From the NCBI RefSeq assembly GCF_028369055.1, contig NZ_JAQNCZ010000001.1, positions 744,001-808,000 on the forward strand: 64,000 nt of DNA, read 5' to 3'. This DNA comes from Cognatishimia sp. SS12 (GTDB lineage: Bacteria; Pseudomonadota; Alphaproteobacteria; Rhodobacterales; Rhodobacteraceae). A model generated the notes under the pieces. It was not told where the DNA came from and did not search any database. It saw nothing but the letters and a program-made list of their open reading frames with translations. This document shows positions 1 to 8,912 of the stretch, piece after piece (the first letter of the stretch is position 1; every line of letters begins with the position of its first letter). A program made the translations under genes and the position numbers.

Positions 1-570
1 ATCCGCCGGGTCAAACCGAGTTTCATCAAACAAGCAGATCAGGTCGATATCGCTGGAATAATTCAATTCATGCGCGCCCATCTTGCCCATGGCCAACGCC
101 ACCATGCCGCCGCAGGTGGCGATGTCATCCTCGCTGGCACCCGGCAGTTTCTTGCGTCGAATCTCGGTGGCGATGGTCGCCTGCAACGCCAATTGGCACG
201 ACAGATCCGCGAAATCCGTCAACGCGCCCGTGACCTTTTCCAAGGGCCAGACCGCTGCGATATCCGCCAATGCGGTCATAAGCGCCACGCGGCGTTTGGC
301 CTGTCGCAGTGCAAAGGGCAATTGGTCCGGTGCCGTGGCGCGCAGGTCTTCAAAAATGGTGTCCAACGCCGTGTCCGGTGCTTCCAGCGCTTGAGGCAGC
401 CAGTCGGCCTCGCGCCTTAAGAGCGTGTTGAGGTAAAAACTGCTGCCCGCAACCCCCGCCACAAGCGCCGCAAGATCGCCGGAAAACATCGGGTAGAGCG
501 CGGCGGTTTCCTGCCCCAGATCAGCATCAAAGGCGCGCGGCAAACGGGTGATCGCAGATTGAAATTCCAT
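1..570 (-). CDS. glnE: Bifunctional glutamine synthetase adenylyltransferase/deadenylase, N-terminal part (cut by window edge)
   Basis: The reverse strand reads open from an ATG at 570 to the window edge, about 190 residues. The protein begins MEFQSAITRLPRAFD and, near the edge, contains KMGAHELNYSSDIDLI, the nucleotidyltransferase signature of the GlnE adenylylation/deadenylation domains. GlnE attaches AMP to, or removes it from, glutamine synthetase in response to PII, controlling nitrogen assimilation in the cytoplasm. The start is chosen by resemblance to the short N-terminus of related proteins; an in-frame GTG lies further upstream and no clear Shine-Dalgarno is visible. The C-terminal half lies outside the window. 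Confidence 0.9.
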   Translation of the reverse strand, partial: MEFQSAITRLPRAFDADLGQETAALYPMFSGDLAALVAGVAGSSFYLNTLLRREADWLPQALEAPDTALDTIFEDLRATAPDQLPFALRQAKRRVALMTALADIAAVWPLEKVTGALTDFADLSCQLALQATIATEIRRKKLPGASEDDIATCGGMVALAMGKMGAHELNYSSDIDLICLFDETRFDPAD

Positions 571-703
571 GCCCAAAGCATGCGGCGCGGCGCTGTGAGC
601 GTCAACATCAGGCAGACGCACTTGGCATGAAAAATTCGCAGGATCATCATGCAGCAACCGATCATTTGAACGGATGGCAAGGCAATCATTTCAATTGGGG
701 AAA

Positions 704-779
<76 letters not shown>

Positions 780-880
780 GATGACGCGGCTTTTAGCTCT
801 GGCGCGCCGAGGCTTCAAGCGGAAAATGCATCAATGCGGCAACTTCTTTTGCGCCGCTAAACGCCCAAAAAAGGCCCATA

Positions 881-905
881 AAAAAACGCGCCCATGGGCG
901 CGTTT
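881..905 (-). terminator. Rho-independent terminator of lon
   Basis: A perfect palindrome (core CGCGCCCATGGGCGCG, 884-905) lies about 32 bases past the lon stop. On the reverse strand it is followed by a T run (complement of the A run at 881-886), as expected of an intrinsic terminator. Confidence 0.88.
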
Positions 906-936
906 AGTTTTTATATCAATGCGTTATACGCAAGAT

Positions 937-3339
937 TTAATGTGTCACCGCGCCGGCTGCACTCTCAGGCTTAAGCGCCGCTGCCGCAGCTTCTTCGGCG
1001 GCTTCGTCCCATTCAACCGGCTCAGGCTTTGCGACAAGCGCCTTTTCCAGCACTTCGGAGACATGGGTGACCGGGATGATATCGAGCCCCTCTTTCACAT
1101 TGTCCGGGATATCGGCGAGATCTTTTTCATTCTCTTCTGGGATCAGCACGGTTTTGATCCCGCCGCGCAGGGCCGCCAGCAGTTTTTCTTTCAGCCCACC
1201 AATCGGCATGGCATTGCCGCGCAGCGACACCTCACCCGTCATCGCGATATCCTTGCGGATCGGAATGCCGGTCAGCACAGACACAATGGATGTCACCATC
1301 GCCAAACCCGCCGACGGGCCATCCTTGGGCGTGGCCCCATCGGGCACGTGCACGTGGATATCCCATTTCTCAAACATCGGCGGTTTGACCCCGATCCGCG
1401 GCGCAATCGAGCGCACATAAGACGAGGCTGCATCGATGGATTCTTTCATCACATCGCCCAGCTTACCCGTGGTCTTCATCCGCCCTTTGCCGGGCAGTTT
1501 GAGCGCTTCGATATGCAGAAGATCACCGCCGACGCTGGTATAGGCCAGCCCGGTGACAACACCGACCTGGTCTTTGCTTTCAGCCAGACCATAGCGATAT
1601 TTTTTCACGCCGAGGAAATCATGCAGGTTTTCCGGGGTGACAGTGACTGTCTCCTCTTGGCCCTTCACGATCTTGGTGATCGCCTTACGCGCTGTCTTGC
1701 CAATCTCACGCTCAAGGTTCCGCACGCCCGCTTCGCGGGTGTAGGTGCGGATCATTTCCTGCAAGGCTTCCGGCTCCAGCGTGAATTCCTTGGCTTTGAG
1801 GCCGTGGTTCTTCACCTGCTTCGGAATGAGGTGACGATGCGCAATCTCAGCTTTTTCATCCTCGGTGTAACCCGCCAGCGGAATGATCTCCATCCGGTCG
1901 AGCAATGGCCCCGGCATGTTGTAGCTGTTGGAGGTCGTCAGGAACATCACATCAGATAGATCATATTCCACCTCAAGGTAGTGATCGACAAAGGTGCTGT
2001 TTTGCTCTGGATCCAGAACCTCAAGCATGGCGGATGCGGGGTCGCCCCGGAAATCCTGCCCCATCTTGTCGATTTCATCGAGCAAGATCAGAGGGTTGGT
2101 GGTTTTCGCCTTTTTCAACGCTTGAATGATCTTGCCGGGCATGGAGCCAATATAGGTCCGGCGGTGGCCACGAATTTCGGATTCATCGCGCACGCCACCC
2201 AGCGAGATGCGAATAAATTCACGTCCCGTGGCCTTGGCAACCGATTTCCCGAGCGAGGTTTTCCCCACGCCTGGAGGGCCCACGAGGCACAGGATTGGCC
2301 CCTTGAGTTTGGCAGAGCGTTTTTGAACCGCCAGATATTCGACAATGCGTTCTTTTACTTTTTCCAGCCCAAAGTGGTCCTGATCCAGCACATCCTGCGC
2401 CTTGTTCAGATCCTTTTTGACGCGGGATTTCTTGCCCCACGGGATAGACAGCATCCAATCCAGATAGTTGCGCACCACCGTGGCTTCGGCGGACATGGGC
2501 GACATATTCTTGAGCTTCTTCAGCTCTGCGTCAGCCTTTTCACGCGCCTCTTTGGACAGTTTGGTCGCTGCAATTTTCTCTTCCAGCTCCTGGATTTCAC
2601 CAGAGCCATCCTCGCCATCGCCCAATTCCTTCTGAATGGCTTTCATTTGCTCATTCAGGTAATATTCGCGCTGGGTCTTCTCCATCTGGGATTTGACGCG
2701 GGTTTTGATCTTTTTCTCGACCTGCAGCACGGACATTTCGCCCTGCATCAGCCCATAGACCTTTTCCAGCCGTTCGGACACAGACAGGGTTTCCAGCAGC
2801 TCTTGCTTCTGGTCCACTTCGACACCCAAATGACCGGCCACCAGATCGGCCAGACGCGCCGGCTCTTCGGTGTCCGAGACGGCATTCAGCGCCTCTTCAG
2901 GGATGTTTTTCTTGACCTTGGCATAGCGCTCAAACTCATCCCCGACAGAGCGCAGTAGCGCTTCGATCGTGGTGGCGTCGCCCGGAATTTCGCTGAGGTA
3001 TTCTGCGGTGGCTTCAAAGAAAACATCGTTTTCGATGAAATCATTGATCTGCACCCGTGCCTGCCCTTCGACCAGCACTTTGACGGTGCCATCAGGGAGT
3101 TTCAGCAGCTGCAGCACATTGGCCAGCACGCCGGTGCGATAGATGCCTTCGGCTTCCGGATCGTCCTCGGCGGGATCAATCTGGCTGGCCAGAAGGATTT
3201 GCTTGTCGTCCTGCATCACCTCTTCGAGGGCGCGCACGGATTTTTCCCGGCCCACGAAAAGCGGCACGATCATATGTGGAAACACCACGATGTCGCGCAG
3301 CGGCAGAACGGGATAGGAGGAATTGAGTGGCTCTTGCAT
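937..3339 (-). CDS. lon: ATP-dependent protease Lon (LonA type)
   Basis: 800 residues, the usual LonA length. Order: N-terminal substrate-binding LON domain (from about residue 10, YPVLPLRDIVVFPHM), coiled helical linker (EKTQREYYLNEQMKAIQKE), AAA+ module with Walker A GPPGVGKTS and Walker B LILLDEIDK, then the peptidase domain with catalytic Ser676 in PKDGPSAGLAM and Lys719 in GGLKEKLLAA. It degrades misfolded and regulatory proteins in the cytoplasm. The start is supported by AAGGA seven bases upstream. Transcription probably begins at the heat-shock-type promoter at 3416-3444. The acidic, Ala-rich tail of about 30 residues is a lineage-style extension. Confidence 0.98.
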   Translation of the reverse strand: MQEPLNSSYPVLPLRDIVVFPHMIVPLFVGREKSVRALEEVMQDDKQILLASQIDPAEDDPEAEGIYRTGVLANVLQLLKLPDGTVKVLVEGQARVQINDFIENDVFFEATAEYLSEIPGDATTIEALLRSVGDEFERYAKVKKNIPEEALNAVSDTEEPARLADLVAGHLGVEVDQKQELLETLSVSERLEKVYGLMQGEMSVLQVEKKIKTRVKSQMEKTQREYYLNEQMKAIQKELGDGEDGSGEIQELEEKIAATKLSKEAREKADAELKKLKNMSPMSAEATVVRNYLDWMLSIPWGKKSRVKKDLNKAQDVLDQDHFGLEKVKERIVEYLAVQKRSAKLKGPILCLVGPPGVGKTSLGKSVAKATGREFIRISLGGVRDESEIRGHRRTYIGSMPGKIIQALKKAKTTNPLILLDEIDKMGQDFRGDPASAMLEVLDPEQNSTFVDHYLEVEYDLSDVMFLTTSNSYNMPGPLLDRMEIIPLAGYTEDEKAEIAHRHLIPKQVKNHGLKAKEFTLEPEALQEMIRTYTREAGVRNLEREIGKTARKAITKIVKGQEETVTVTPENLHDFLGVKKYRYGLAESKDQVGVVTGLAYTSVGGDLLHIEALKLPGKGRMKTTGKLGDVMKESIDAASSYVRSIAPRIGVKPPMFEKWDIHVHVPDGATPKDGPSAGLAMVTSIVSVLTGIPIRKDIAMTGEVSLRGNAMPIGGLKEKLLAALRGGIKTVLIPEENEKDLADIPDNVKEGLDIIPVTHVSEVLEKALVAKPEPVEWDEAAEEAAAAALKPESAAGAVTH

Positions 3340-3415
3340 GCTCGGTCCTTATCTTTGGCAAGACAGCCCGGTCCCGCTTGGCGGCAACGCTCGCTGTCTC
3401 CTCTTCAGAGGCTTT

Positions 3416-3444
3416 ATTTGGGAAGGCACCCGCGGCCTTTCAAC
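3416..3444 (-). promoter_or_regulatory. Predicted sigma32 (heat-shock) promoter of lon
   Basis: On the reverse strand GTTGAAA (3438-3444) is followed after 14 bases by TCCCAAAT (3416-3423). This resembles the RpoH consensus CTTGAAA ... CCCCATNT, with one mismatch in the -35 and two in the -10. The predicted start near 3409 leaves a leader of about 70 bases before lon. Heat-shock control of lon is well established in proteobacteria; the site itself is inferred by eye. Confidence 0.5.
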
Positions 3445-3625
3445 CTGTGCCTCATTATGTTGCCTCCCAGAATGCCTGCTGATCGGAGGGATCACAAGGG
3501 AGGATTTGGCGAGATTCATCCCATGTTAATGCAGACCCGCAAACTTTGGCCGATGACAGCAGAATTTGATCGCCCACCGCGCGTGTCGCCCAAAATTCGG
3601 TCTGCGCCGAAACGTCAAAGGGCAT

Positions 3626-3654
3626 TTGACACGTTTGAAGGCAGGCCATAAATT
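3626..3654 (+). promoter_or_regulatory. Sigma70-type promoter of the candidate small RNA
   Basis: A perfect -35 TTGACA (3626-3631), a 17-base spacer and -10 TAAATT (3649-3654, 4 of 6 consensus). No coding sequence follows on this strand before the terminator at 3711-3741, so the promoter appears dedicated to a short RNA. Confidence 0.55.
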
Positions 3655-3660
3655 GAGTTC

Positions 3661-3742
3661 AGATACGGCGCGGGTCCGCCCGCGACCGCTTCCCGAAAGG
3701 GACACAGATGCAGAGGAGTGGGTCACCCGCTCCTCTGTTTTC
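3661..3742 (+). ncRNA. Candidate small RNA of about 82 nt between lon and tgt
   Basis: From a predicted start near 3661 the sequence folds into three consecutive hairpins. Hairpin 1 is CGCGGG (3669-3674), loop TCCG, CCCGCG (3679-3684), a UNCG-type loop. Hairpin 2 is TCCC (3691-3694), loop GAAA, GGGA (3699-3702), a GNRA tetraloop. Hairpin 3 is a 12-bp terminator stem, 3711-3722 with 3726-3737, followed by TTTT. A dedicated promoter lies immediately upstream. No convincing start codon or reading frame is present. The RNA runs convergently toward the 3' end of tgt, whose stop lies only 28 bases past the stem. I do not recognise it as a known family. Confidence 0.5.
3711..3741 (+). terminator. 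Strong intrinsic terminator of the candidate small RNA
   Basis: Stem CAGAGGAGTGGG with CCCGCTCCTCTG (one T-G pair), loop TCA, then TTTT on the forward strand. On the reverse strand no T run follows, so its orientation fits the forward RNA, although the hairpin may also protect the tgt mRNA 3' end. Confidence 0.75.
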
Positions 3743-3764
3743 GTTTCGCACTTAAGTTTTAGCC

Positions 3765-4895
3765 TTAAAGCGGCTCAATATCGCCCTGCGCGCGGCCAGC
3801 GTGGAAATCCTTTTCCCAGGCGTCAAATGTGCCGGCGGAAATCGCATCGCGCATACCCTGCATGATGTCCTGGAAATATTGCAGGTTATGCCAAGTCAGC
3901 AGCATGCCAGAAATCATCTCGTTGCTGCGGAACACATGGTGCAAATAGGCACGGGAATAATTCTGACAGGCCGGACAGCTGCAATTTGCATCCAGCTGGC
4001 GCGGATCGTCCGCGTGGCGCGCGTTTTTGATGTTCACCACCCCGTTGCGGGTAAAGGCTTGGCCCGTGCGGCCCGAACGGCTGGGCAACACGCAATCCAT
4101 CATATCGACGCCGCGTTTCACCGCGCCAACGATATCATCGGGTTTGCCAACGCCCATCAGATAACGGGGCTTATCCACCGGGCAGAAATCTGGCGCATAG
4201 TCCAGACAGTCAAACATCGCCTCTTGGCCTTCGCCCACGGCCAGACCGCCGATGGCATAGCCTTCAAAACCAATCTCTTTCAGCGCCTCAGCGCTTTCTT
4301 CACGCAGGTCCTGCTCCAGCCCGCCCTGCATGATCCCAAACAGGGCATGGCCGGGCCGGTCGCCAAAAGCCTCGCGGCTGCGTTTGGCCCATCGCATCGA
4401 CAGCTGCATGCTTTCCGCAATGCGTTTGCGATCTGCGGGCAAGGCCGGGCATTCGTCAAAGCACATCACAATGTCCGAGCCCAAGAGACGCTGAATCTCC
4501 ATTGAGCGTTCCGGCGTCAATTCATGTTTTGAACCGTCGATATGGCTTTTGAAGGTCACACCCTTTTCGGTCAGCTTGCGCAGACCGGCCAGCGACATCA
4601 CCTGAAATCCACCGGAATCCGTCAGAATCGGGCGCTCCCAGTTCATGAATTTGTGCAGACCGCCCAGACGATCTATGCGTTCCGCCGTGGGGCGCAGCAT
4701 CAAATGATAGGTGTTGCCCAGCAGGATATCGGCTCCGGTGGCGCGCACGCTTTCCGGCATCATGGCTTTGACTGTCGCAGCCGTGCCAACCGGCATAAAG
4801 GCCGGCGTGCGGATCTCGCCGCGTGGCGTATTGATCACGCCGGTGCGTGCCTTGCCGTCGGTTGCCTTCAGTTCGAAGTTGAAAAGCTCTGCCAT
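3765..4895 (-). CDS. tgt: Queuine tRNA-guanine transglycosylase
   Basis: 376 residues from ATG at 4895, preceded by AGGAA six bases upstream. The longer frame starting at 4997 would overlap the divergent gene and adds unrelated sequence, so it is rejected. Family landmarks are [15 protein letters not shown] near the N-terminus, ILLGNTYHL, the active-site segment [19 protein letters not shown], and the zinc site CSCPACQ with YLHHVF near the C-terminus. It exchanges guanine-34 for the queuosine precursor in tRNAs reading NAC/NAU codons. It stands alone, divergent from the RimB-RimK fusion with a 68-bp shared promoter region. Confidence 0.97.
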   Translation of the reverse strand: MAELFNFELKATDGKARTGVINTPRGEIRTPAFMPVGTAATVKAMMPESVRATGADILLGNTYHLMLRPTAERIDRLGGLHKFMNWERPILTDSGGFQVMSLAGLRKLTEKGVTFKSHIDGSKHELTPERSMEIQRLLGSDIVMCFDECPALPADRKRIAESMQLSMRWAKRSREAFGDRPGHALFGIMQGGLEQDLREESAEALKEIGFEGYAIGGLAVGEGQEAMFDCLDYAPDFCPVDKPRYLMGVGKPDDIVGAVKRGVDMMDCVLPSRSGRTGQAFTRNGVVNIKNARHADDPRQLDANCSCPACQNYSRAYLHHVFRSNEMISGMLLTWHNLQYFQDIMQGMRDAISAGTFDAWEKDFHAGRAQGDIEPL

Positions 4896-4963
4896 CTCGT
4901 ATTCCTGCTGCCGTAAATCACCGCTCTGCCGGTGATTCCCCCTAATGCCAAGGAGCCACGCCC

Positions 4964-6376
4964 ATGTCCACCACCGAGCCGCGCCCAGATCTGACACTGG
5001 GCTGGGAGGAATGGGTGTCGCTGCCCGATCTCGGCCTGCCTGCCTTGCGCGTCAAGGTTGACACCGGCGCGCGCACGTCCGCGTTGCAAGCCTCTGATAT
5101 CGAGGTGTTTGGCCCGCAAGACGCCCCCATGGTGCGCTTTGCCGTGCATCCGATCCCCGGCGATGAGAGCCTGATCATCGCCTGCTCGGCCCCCATAAAG
5201 GACCGGCGCGAAATCACCTCGTCCAACGGGGAAAGCGAAATGCGCTATGTGATCGAAACTGCGCTGGCGGTAAACGGCCAGAGCTGGCCTGTGGAACTAA
5301 CGCTGACTGATCGGCGCGGCATGGCGCTGCATATGCTGCTGGGGCGGCAGGCGCTTGAGCATGTCACCGTGCAGCCCTCCGAGCGGTTCTGCCAGCCGGA
5401 GCTCGACTATTCGGTCTATTCCACTGCGCAGATCCGCCGCACCGCGCCGCGCCGGGCGCTGCGTATCGCCGTGCTGAGCCGCGAGGACAATTATTCCACC
5501 CGCCGGCTGGTGGAAGCGGGCGAAGCAAAGGGGCATACGGTTGAGGTCATCGACACCACCCGCTGCTATATGGCGATCAATACGTTGGCACCGGAAATTC
5601 ACTATGATGGCAAGCGCTTGCCGCGCTATGACGCCGTCATCCCGCGCATCGGGGCCTCGATCACCCAATATGGCACCGCCCTGCTGCGCCAGTTTGAAAC
5701 CATTGGCACCTATTGTGTGAATGGCTCAGCGGGGATCACCGCAAGCCGAGACAAGCTGCACGCCCATCAGGTGCTGGCGCGCCAGCGTATCGGCATGCCC
5801 GCGACGGCCTTTGCGGCCTCCCCCAAGGACACCCAGAATCTGATTGGTATCGCCGGGGGCGCGCCGCTCATCGTCAAGCTGCTGGAAAGCACGCAAGGCA
5901 AAGGCGTGGTTCTCGCGGAAACCCCCAAGGCGGCGGAATCCGTCATTACCGCCTTTCGCGGGCTGAAGGCCAATTTTCTGGTGCAGCAATTCGTCAAAGA
6001 GGCGGCGGGCGAAGATATCCGCTGTCTTGTGGTTGGCGGCAAAGTGGTTGCCGCGATGAAGCGGTCCGGCAGCGAAGGGGATTTCCGCTCCAATCTGCAT
6101 CTGGGCGGCTCCGCGACTGCGGTCAAGATCAGCAAGGAAGAACGCACCACCGCCCTGAAAGCGGCGCGCGCCTTTGGGCTGACCGTGGCCGGAGTCGATT
6201 TGTTGCGGTCCTCATCGGGCCCCAAAGTGCTCGAAGTTAATTCCTCCCCCGGTCTTGAAGGGATCGAGAAAATCAGCGGCAAAGACATCGCCGCGCTGAT
6301 TTTCAATGAGGTTGAGGCCAATGCCCGCCCTGCCCCGCAACGCCGCCGCAAAGAGATGCGCGCCGCCGCCTCTTGA
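4964..6376 (+). CDS. rimK: RimB-RimK fusion: retropepsin-like protease domain joined to an S6-type glutamate ligase
   Basis: 470 residues, longer than a stand-alone RimK (about 300). Residues ~10-155 form a RimB/DUF785 'ATP-dependent zinc protease' domain of retropepsin fold, with [11 protein letters not shown] (Asp33-Thr34-Gly35) and LLGRQALEH. Residues ~165-460 are a RimK ATP-grasp ligase ([74 protein letters not shown]). RimK adds glutamate residues to the C-terminus of ribosomal protein S6, and in pseudomonads RimA and RimB modulate that reaction. Fusion suggests modification and trimming act on the same substrate. AAGGAG precedes the ATG. Confidence 0.88.
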   Translation: MSTTEPRPDLTLGWEEWVSLPDLGLPALRVKVDTGARTSALQASDIEVFGPQDAPMVRFAVHPIPGDESLIIACSAPIKDRREITSSNGESEMRYVIETALAVNGQSWPVELTLTDRRGMALHMLLGRQALEHVTVQPSERFCQPELDYSVYSTAQIRRTAPRRALRIAVLSREDNYSTRRLVEAGEAKGHTVEVIDTTRCYMAINTLAPEIHYDGKRLPRYDAVIPRIGASITQYGTALLRQFETIGTYCVNGSAGITASRDKLHAHQVLARQRIGMPATAFAASPKDTQNLIGIAGGAPLIVKLLESTQGKGVVLAETPKAAESVITAFRGLKANFLVQQFVKEAAGEDIRCLVVGGKVVAAMKRSGSEGDFRSNLHLGGSATAVKISKEERTTALKAARAFGLTVAGVDLLRSSSGPKVLEVNSSPGLEGIEKISGKDIAALIFNEVEANARPAPQRRRKEMRAAAS

Positions 6377-6430
6377 CCCCACCGCCCCCAAGGCCGATCT
6401 TGAAGCCATGATTTACATAAGGAATTTCTG

Positions 6431-7318
6431 ATGTCCGACGATCTAACCCCGTTGCTGTCTGGCAATATCGTGCTGCTTGTGGCGGCGGCTTTTGTGATCA
6501 TTGTGATCCTGAAAGGCGTGCGCATCGTGCCGCAGTCTGAAAAACATGTGGTCGAGCGCTTTGGCCGCCTGCGGTCGGTACTGGGGCCGGGCATCAACTT
6601 TATCGTGCCGTTTCTGGATGTGGTGCGGCACCAAATCTCGATCCTTGAACGGCAGCTGCCCACCGCCAGCCAAGACGCGATCACCAAGGACAACGTGTTG
6701 GTGCAGGTCGATACCTCGGTCTTTTACCGCATTATCGAACCGGAAAAGACGGTCTATCGCATCCGCGACGTGGATGGCGCAATTGCCACCACCGTGGCCG
6801 GGATCGTGCGCGCTGAGATCGGCAAAATGGATCTGGACGAGGTGCAATCCAATCGCTCCGCTTTGATCGCCACCATCAAAACGCTGGTGGAGGACGCGGT
6901 GGACAATTGGGGCATCGAAGTGACCCGCGCGGAAATTCTGGATGTCAATCTGGATCAAGCCACCCGCGATGCGATGTTGCAGCAGCTGAACGCCGAACGT
7001 GCCCGCCGTGCCCAAGTGACAGAGGCCGAAGGCGCAAAGCGCGCGGTTGAATTGCAGGCCGATGCTGAACTTTATGCGTCGGAACAATCCGCCAAGGCGC
7101 GGCGCATTCAGGCCGACGCCGAAGCCTATGCCACAGGCGTTGTGGCGCAGGCCATCAAGGAAAACGGGCTGGAAGCCGCGCAATACCAAGTAGCGCTCAA
7201 GCAGGTTGAGGCGCTGAACGCGCTGGGCAATGGCGACGGCAAGCAAACCATCGTGCTGCCCGCCGCCGCATTGGAAGCCTTTGGCGATGCGTTCAAATTG
7301 CTGAAAGGCGGTGCATGA
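6431..7318 (+). CDS. SPFH/band-7 (stomatin-like, QmcA/YbbK-type) membrane protein
   Basis: 295 residues. One hydrophobic anchor (about residues 9-28) is followed by the band-7 domain (VPQSEKHVVERFGRL, GINFIVPFLDVV, ITKDNVLVQVDTSVFYRI) and an Ala/Glu-rich coiled-coil tail (LNAERARRAQVTEAEGAKRA). These proteins oligomerise on the inner membrane into large microdomain-organising assemblies. The downstream NfeD-like gene overlaps its stop, the usual partner arrangement. AAGGAATTTCTG precedes the start. Confidence 0.95.
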   Translation: MSDDLTPLLSGNIVLLVAAAFVIIVILKGVRIVPQSEKHVVERFGRLRSVLGPGINFIVPFLDVVRHQISILERQLPTASQDAITKDNVLVQVDTSVFYRIIEPEKTVYRIRDVDGAIATTVAGIVRAEIGKMDLDEVQSNRSALIATIKTLVEDAVDNWGIEVTRAEILDVNLDQATRDAMLQQLNAERARRAQVTEAEGAKRAVELQADAELYASEQSAKARRIQADAEAYATGVVAQAIKENGLEAAQYQVALKQVEALNALGNGDGKQTIVLPAAALEAFGDAFKLLKGGA

Positions 7319-7596
7319 TGGCGACGGTGATCACGCTCTGGTGGGTCTGGATCGCGGCCGCCTTTGTGCTGGGCATTCTGGAAATGGTCCTGCCCGGCTT
7401 TATCTTTTTGGGCTTTGCCATTGGCGCGGCGCTGGTGGGGTTGGCGATGCTTGGCCCGCTCGCGCTGCTGTCGCCTGCTGCCATTTTGCTGATCTTTGCT
7501 GCGCTCTCGTTGGTCGCTTGGCTGCTTTTGCGGCGGTTCTTTTCCCTGCCGCAGGGCCAGGTCAAAACCTTTGATCACGATATCAACGATGGCTGA
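7315..7596 (+). CDS. Short NfeD-like membrane protein (YbbJ type)
   Basis: 93 residues, mostly membrane segments (two or three between residues 5 and 72) followed by a short polar tail. The ATG overlaps the stop of the SPFH gene, indicating translational coupling. NfeD proteins accompany stomatin-like proteins and are thought to form membrane complexes with them. This one is shorter than full NfeD proteins and most of the C-terminal OB-fold seems to be missing, so its soluble function may be reduced. Confidence 0.82.
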   Translation: MMATVITLWWVWIAAAFVLGILEMVLPGFIFLGFAIGAALVGLAMLGPLALLSPAAILLIFAALSLVAWLLLRRFFSLPQGQVKTFDHDINDG

Positions 7597-7605
7597 AAGC
7601 AAGAA

Positions 7606-8337
7606 ATGCCTGTGAGCGCCGATCCCTATCGCCACCACCCCGGCCTACGTGGCCGGATCATTGACCCGCAGGAGTCGTTTTTTCGCGAGTTCCGCGTTGA
7701 AACCATTCTGGCCGCGCACCCCGAGCTTGAGCCAATCAGGCCGCATCTGCATTCTGACGCCACGCGCGATGCAAACCGGAAGGCCGCGCTGGATGGCCAC
7801 ATGCATGAGGATCTTTGGGTGTTCGCCTATGGGTCGCTGATGTGGGATCCGGCCTTTTATTTTTCCGAAGTGCGCCGCACATTTGTGCCCCAGTATGCGC
7901 GCCGTTTTATCCTGCGCGAGGTCTATGGCGGGCGGGGCACCAAAGAGGCACCGGGTCTCATGGCCGCGCTGGATCACGGGGATGGCTGTGATGGGTTGCT
8001 GTTCAAAATTCCGCAGGCCCAGATTGAGGAAGAAACCGAAATTCTTTGGCGGCGCGAACTGGTGGCCCCCGGCTATGTGCCGACGTTTGTCACCGCACAG
8101 TTTGCCGATCAGACCGCGCAGGCGCTGACCTTTGTCGCTGATCACGACGCAGAGCAGATTTGCGGCGATATCAGCCACGCCGAGCAGATCAATTGCCTGG
8201 CAAATGGGGCCGGGATCCTCGGCACCAGTCTGGAATACCTGGAAAACATCGTCGCGCAATTTGATGCGCTGGGGATCAGCGATCCGCATTGCACACAGCT
8301 TTTGGCGGACGCACGGGCCGCGCAGGCCGCGCTTTAG
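7606..8337 (+). CDS. ChaC-like gamma-glutamylcyclotransferase
   Basis: 243 residues. The ChaC signature begins at about residue 67 with DLWVFAYGSLMWDP, the YGSL nucleotide-like binding loop, followed by RRFILREVYGGRGTKEAPGLMAAL and ILWRREL containing the probable catalytic Glu. ChaC proteins cleave glutathione (gamma-glutamyl-Cys-Gly) to 5-oxoproline and Cys-Gly in the cytoplasm. The gene starts ten bases after the NfeD-like gene and may be co-transcribed. The first ~65 residues precede the recognisable domain. Confidence 0.87.
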   Translation: MPVSADPYRHHPGLRGRIIDPQESFFREFRVETILAAHPELEPIRPHLHSDATRDANRKAALDGHMHEDLWVFAYGSLMWDPAFYFSEVRRTFVPQYARRFILREVYGGRGTKEAPGLMAALDHGDGCDGLLFKIPQAQIEEETEILWRRELVAPGYVPTFVTAQFADQTAQALTFVADHDAEQICGDISHAEQINCLANGAGILGTSLEYLENIVAQFDALGISDPHCTQLLADARAAQAAL

Positions 8338-8411
8338 CGGCTTTATCCTGCCCTCTGGACGTTGCACCGCATATTCCCTATATCAACACTCAGGAATAGA
8401 CAGGTAAGCAA

Positions 8412-8774
8412 ATGACTCAGGAATCTCAGCCGATCGAGGGCACGCCCCTTATTGCCCCCTCCAGCACCGACCACCCGCTGCACGAAGCGGCGGTTGAGGC
8501 CTGCCGGAGCGTCTTTGACCCCGAGATTCCCGTCAATATTTATGATCTGGGTCTGATCTATACCATTCTGATCAATGAGGAGTCCGAGGTCAGCGTGACC
8601 ATGACCCTAACCGCGCCCGGCTGCCCGGTTGCCGGTGAAATGCCAGGCTGGGTGGAAGAGGCGATTTCTGGCGTTCCCGGCGTCAAGACCGTTGATGTGC
8701 AACTGGTCTGGGAGCCCCCCTGGGGCATGGAAATGATGTCTGACGAAGCCCGATTGGAATTGGGGTTCATGTAA
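8412..8774 (+). CDS. sufT: SufT / MIP18-family (DUF59) Fe-S assembly protein
   Basis: 120 residues. The DUF59 fold is clear: VEACRSVFDPEIPVNIYDLGLIY, VSVTMTLTAPGCPVAGEMPGWVEEAI, VDVQLVWEPPWGMEMMSDEARLELGF, with the family Cys in APGCP. SufT takes part in iron-sulfur cluster maturation. An IscA-type protein is encoded 1.6 kb downstream, on the far side of the SatD/DUF3307 unit, which suggests a formerly contiguous Fe-S pair was split. A strong terminator follows directly. Confidence 0.92.
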   Translation: MTQESQPIEGTPLIAPSSTDHPLHEAAVEACRSVFDPEIPVNIYDLGLIYTILINEESEVSVTMTLTAPGCPVAGEMPGWVEEAISGVPGVKTVDVQLVWEPPWGMEMMSDEARLELGFM

Positions 8775-8778
8775 GCAG

Positions 8779-8800
8779 CGGCCCTTCGGGGCCGTTTTTT
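8779..8800 (+). terminator. Rho-independent terminator of sufT
   Basis: CGGCCC-TTCG-GGGCCG hairpin (8779-8794) followed by six T residues (8795-8800). It isolates sufT from the SatD unit. Confidence 0.93.
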
Positions 8801-8816
8801 GTTGTGCATCCTGATT

Positions 8817-8906
8817 GGGATACCCCCCAGATTAGCACGCATTTTAGGGTGCATATCTCATAAAGCACCCAAAAAAGGTTGCATTACTCCACATGCACCC
8901 TATTAT
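8817..8906 (+). repeat. 30-bp tandem operator-like repeats covering the satD promoter
   Basis: Two clear copies begin at 8847 and 8877, each carrying an inverted pair GGKTGC-N12-GCACCC (8847-8852 with 8865-8870; 8877-8882 with 8895-8900). A degenerate copy in the same phase starts at 8817 (GGG ... GCACGC, 8835-8840), and a fourth TGCAT lies at 8910-8914 at the satD start. The 30-bp period is close to three helical turns. The last clear copy includes a possible -35 TTGCAT (8879-8884) and -10 TATTAT (8901-8906). This looks like a multi-site operator. Confidence 0.6.
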
Positions 8907-8912
8907 AGATGC

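Noticed and set aside
781..1959. 392-residue forward frame inside lon
   Set aside because: Antisense shadow of the Lon protease coding region.
4896..4997. N-terminal extension of tgt to 4997
   Set aside because: It would overlap the divergent rimBK start, and the internal ATG at 4895 has the ribosome-binding site and the homologous N-terminus.
8817..8906. Possible CRISPR array upstream of satD
   Set aside because: Only two good 24-30 bp units with no separate spacers; the internal dyad and promoter overlap fit an operator array instead.
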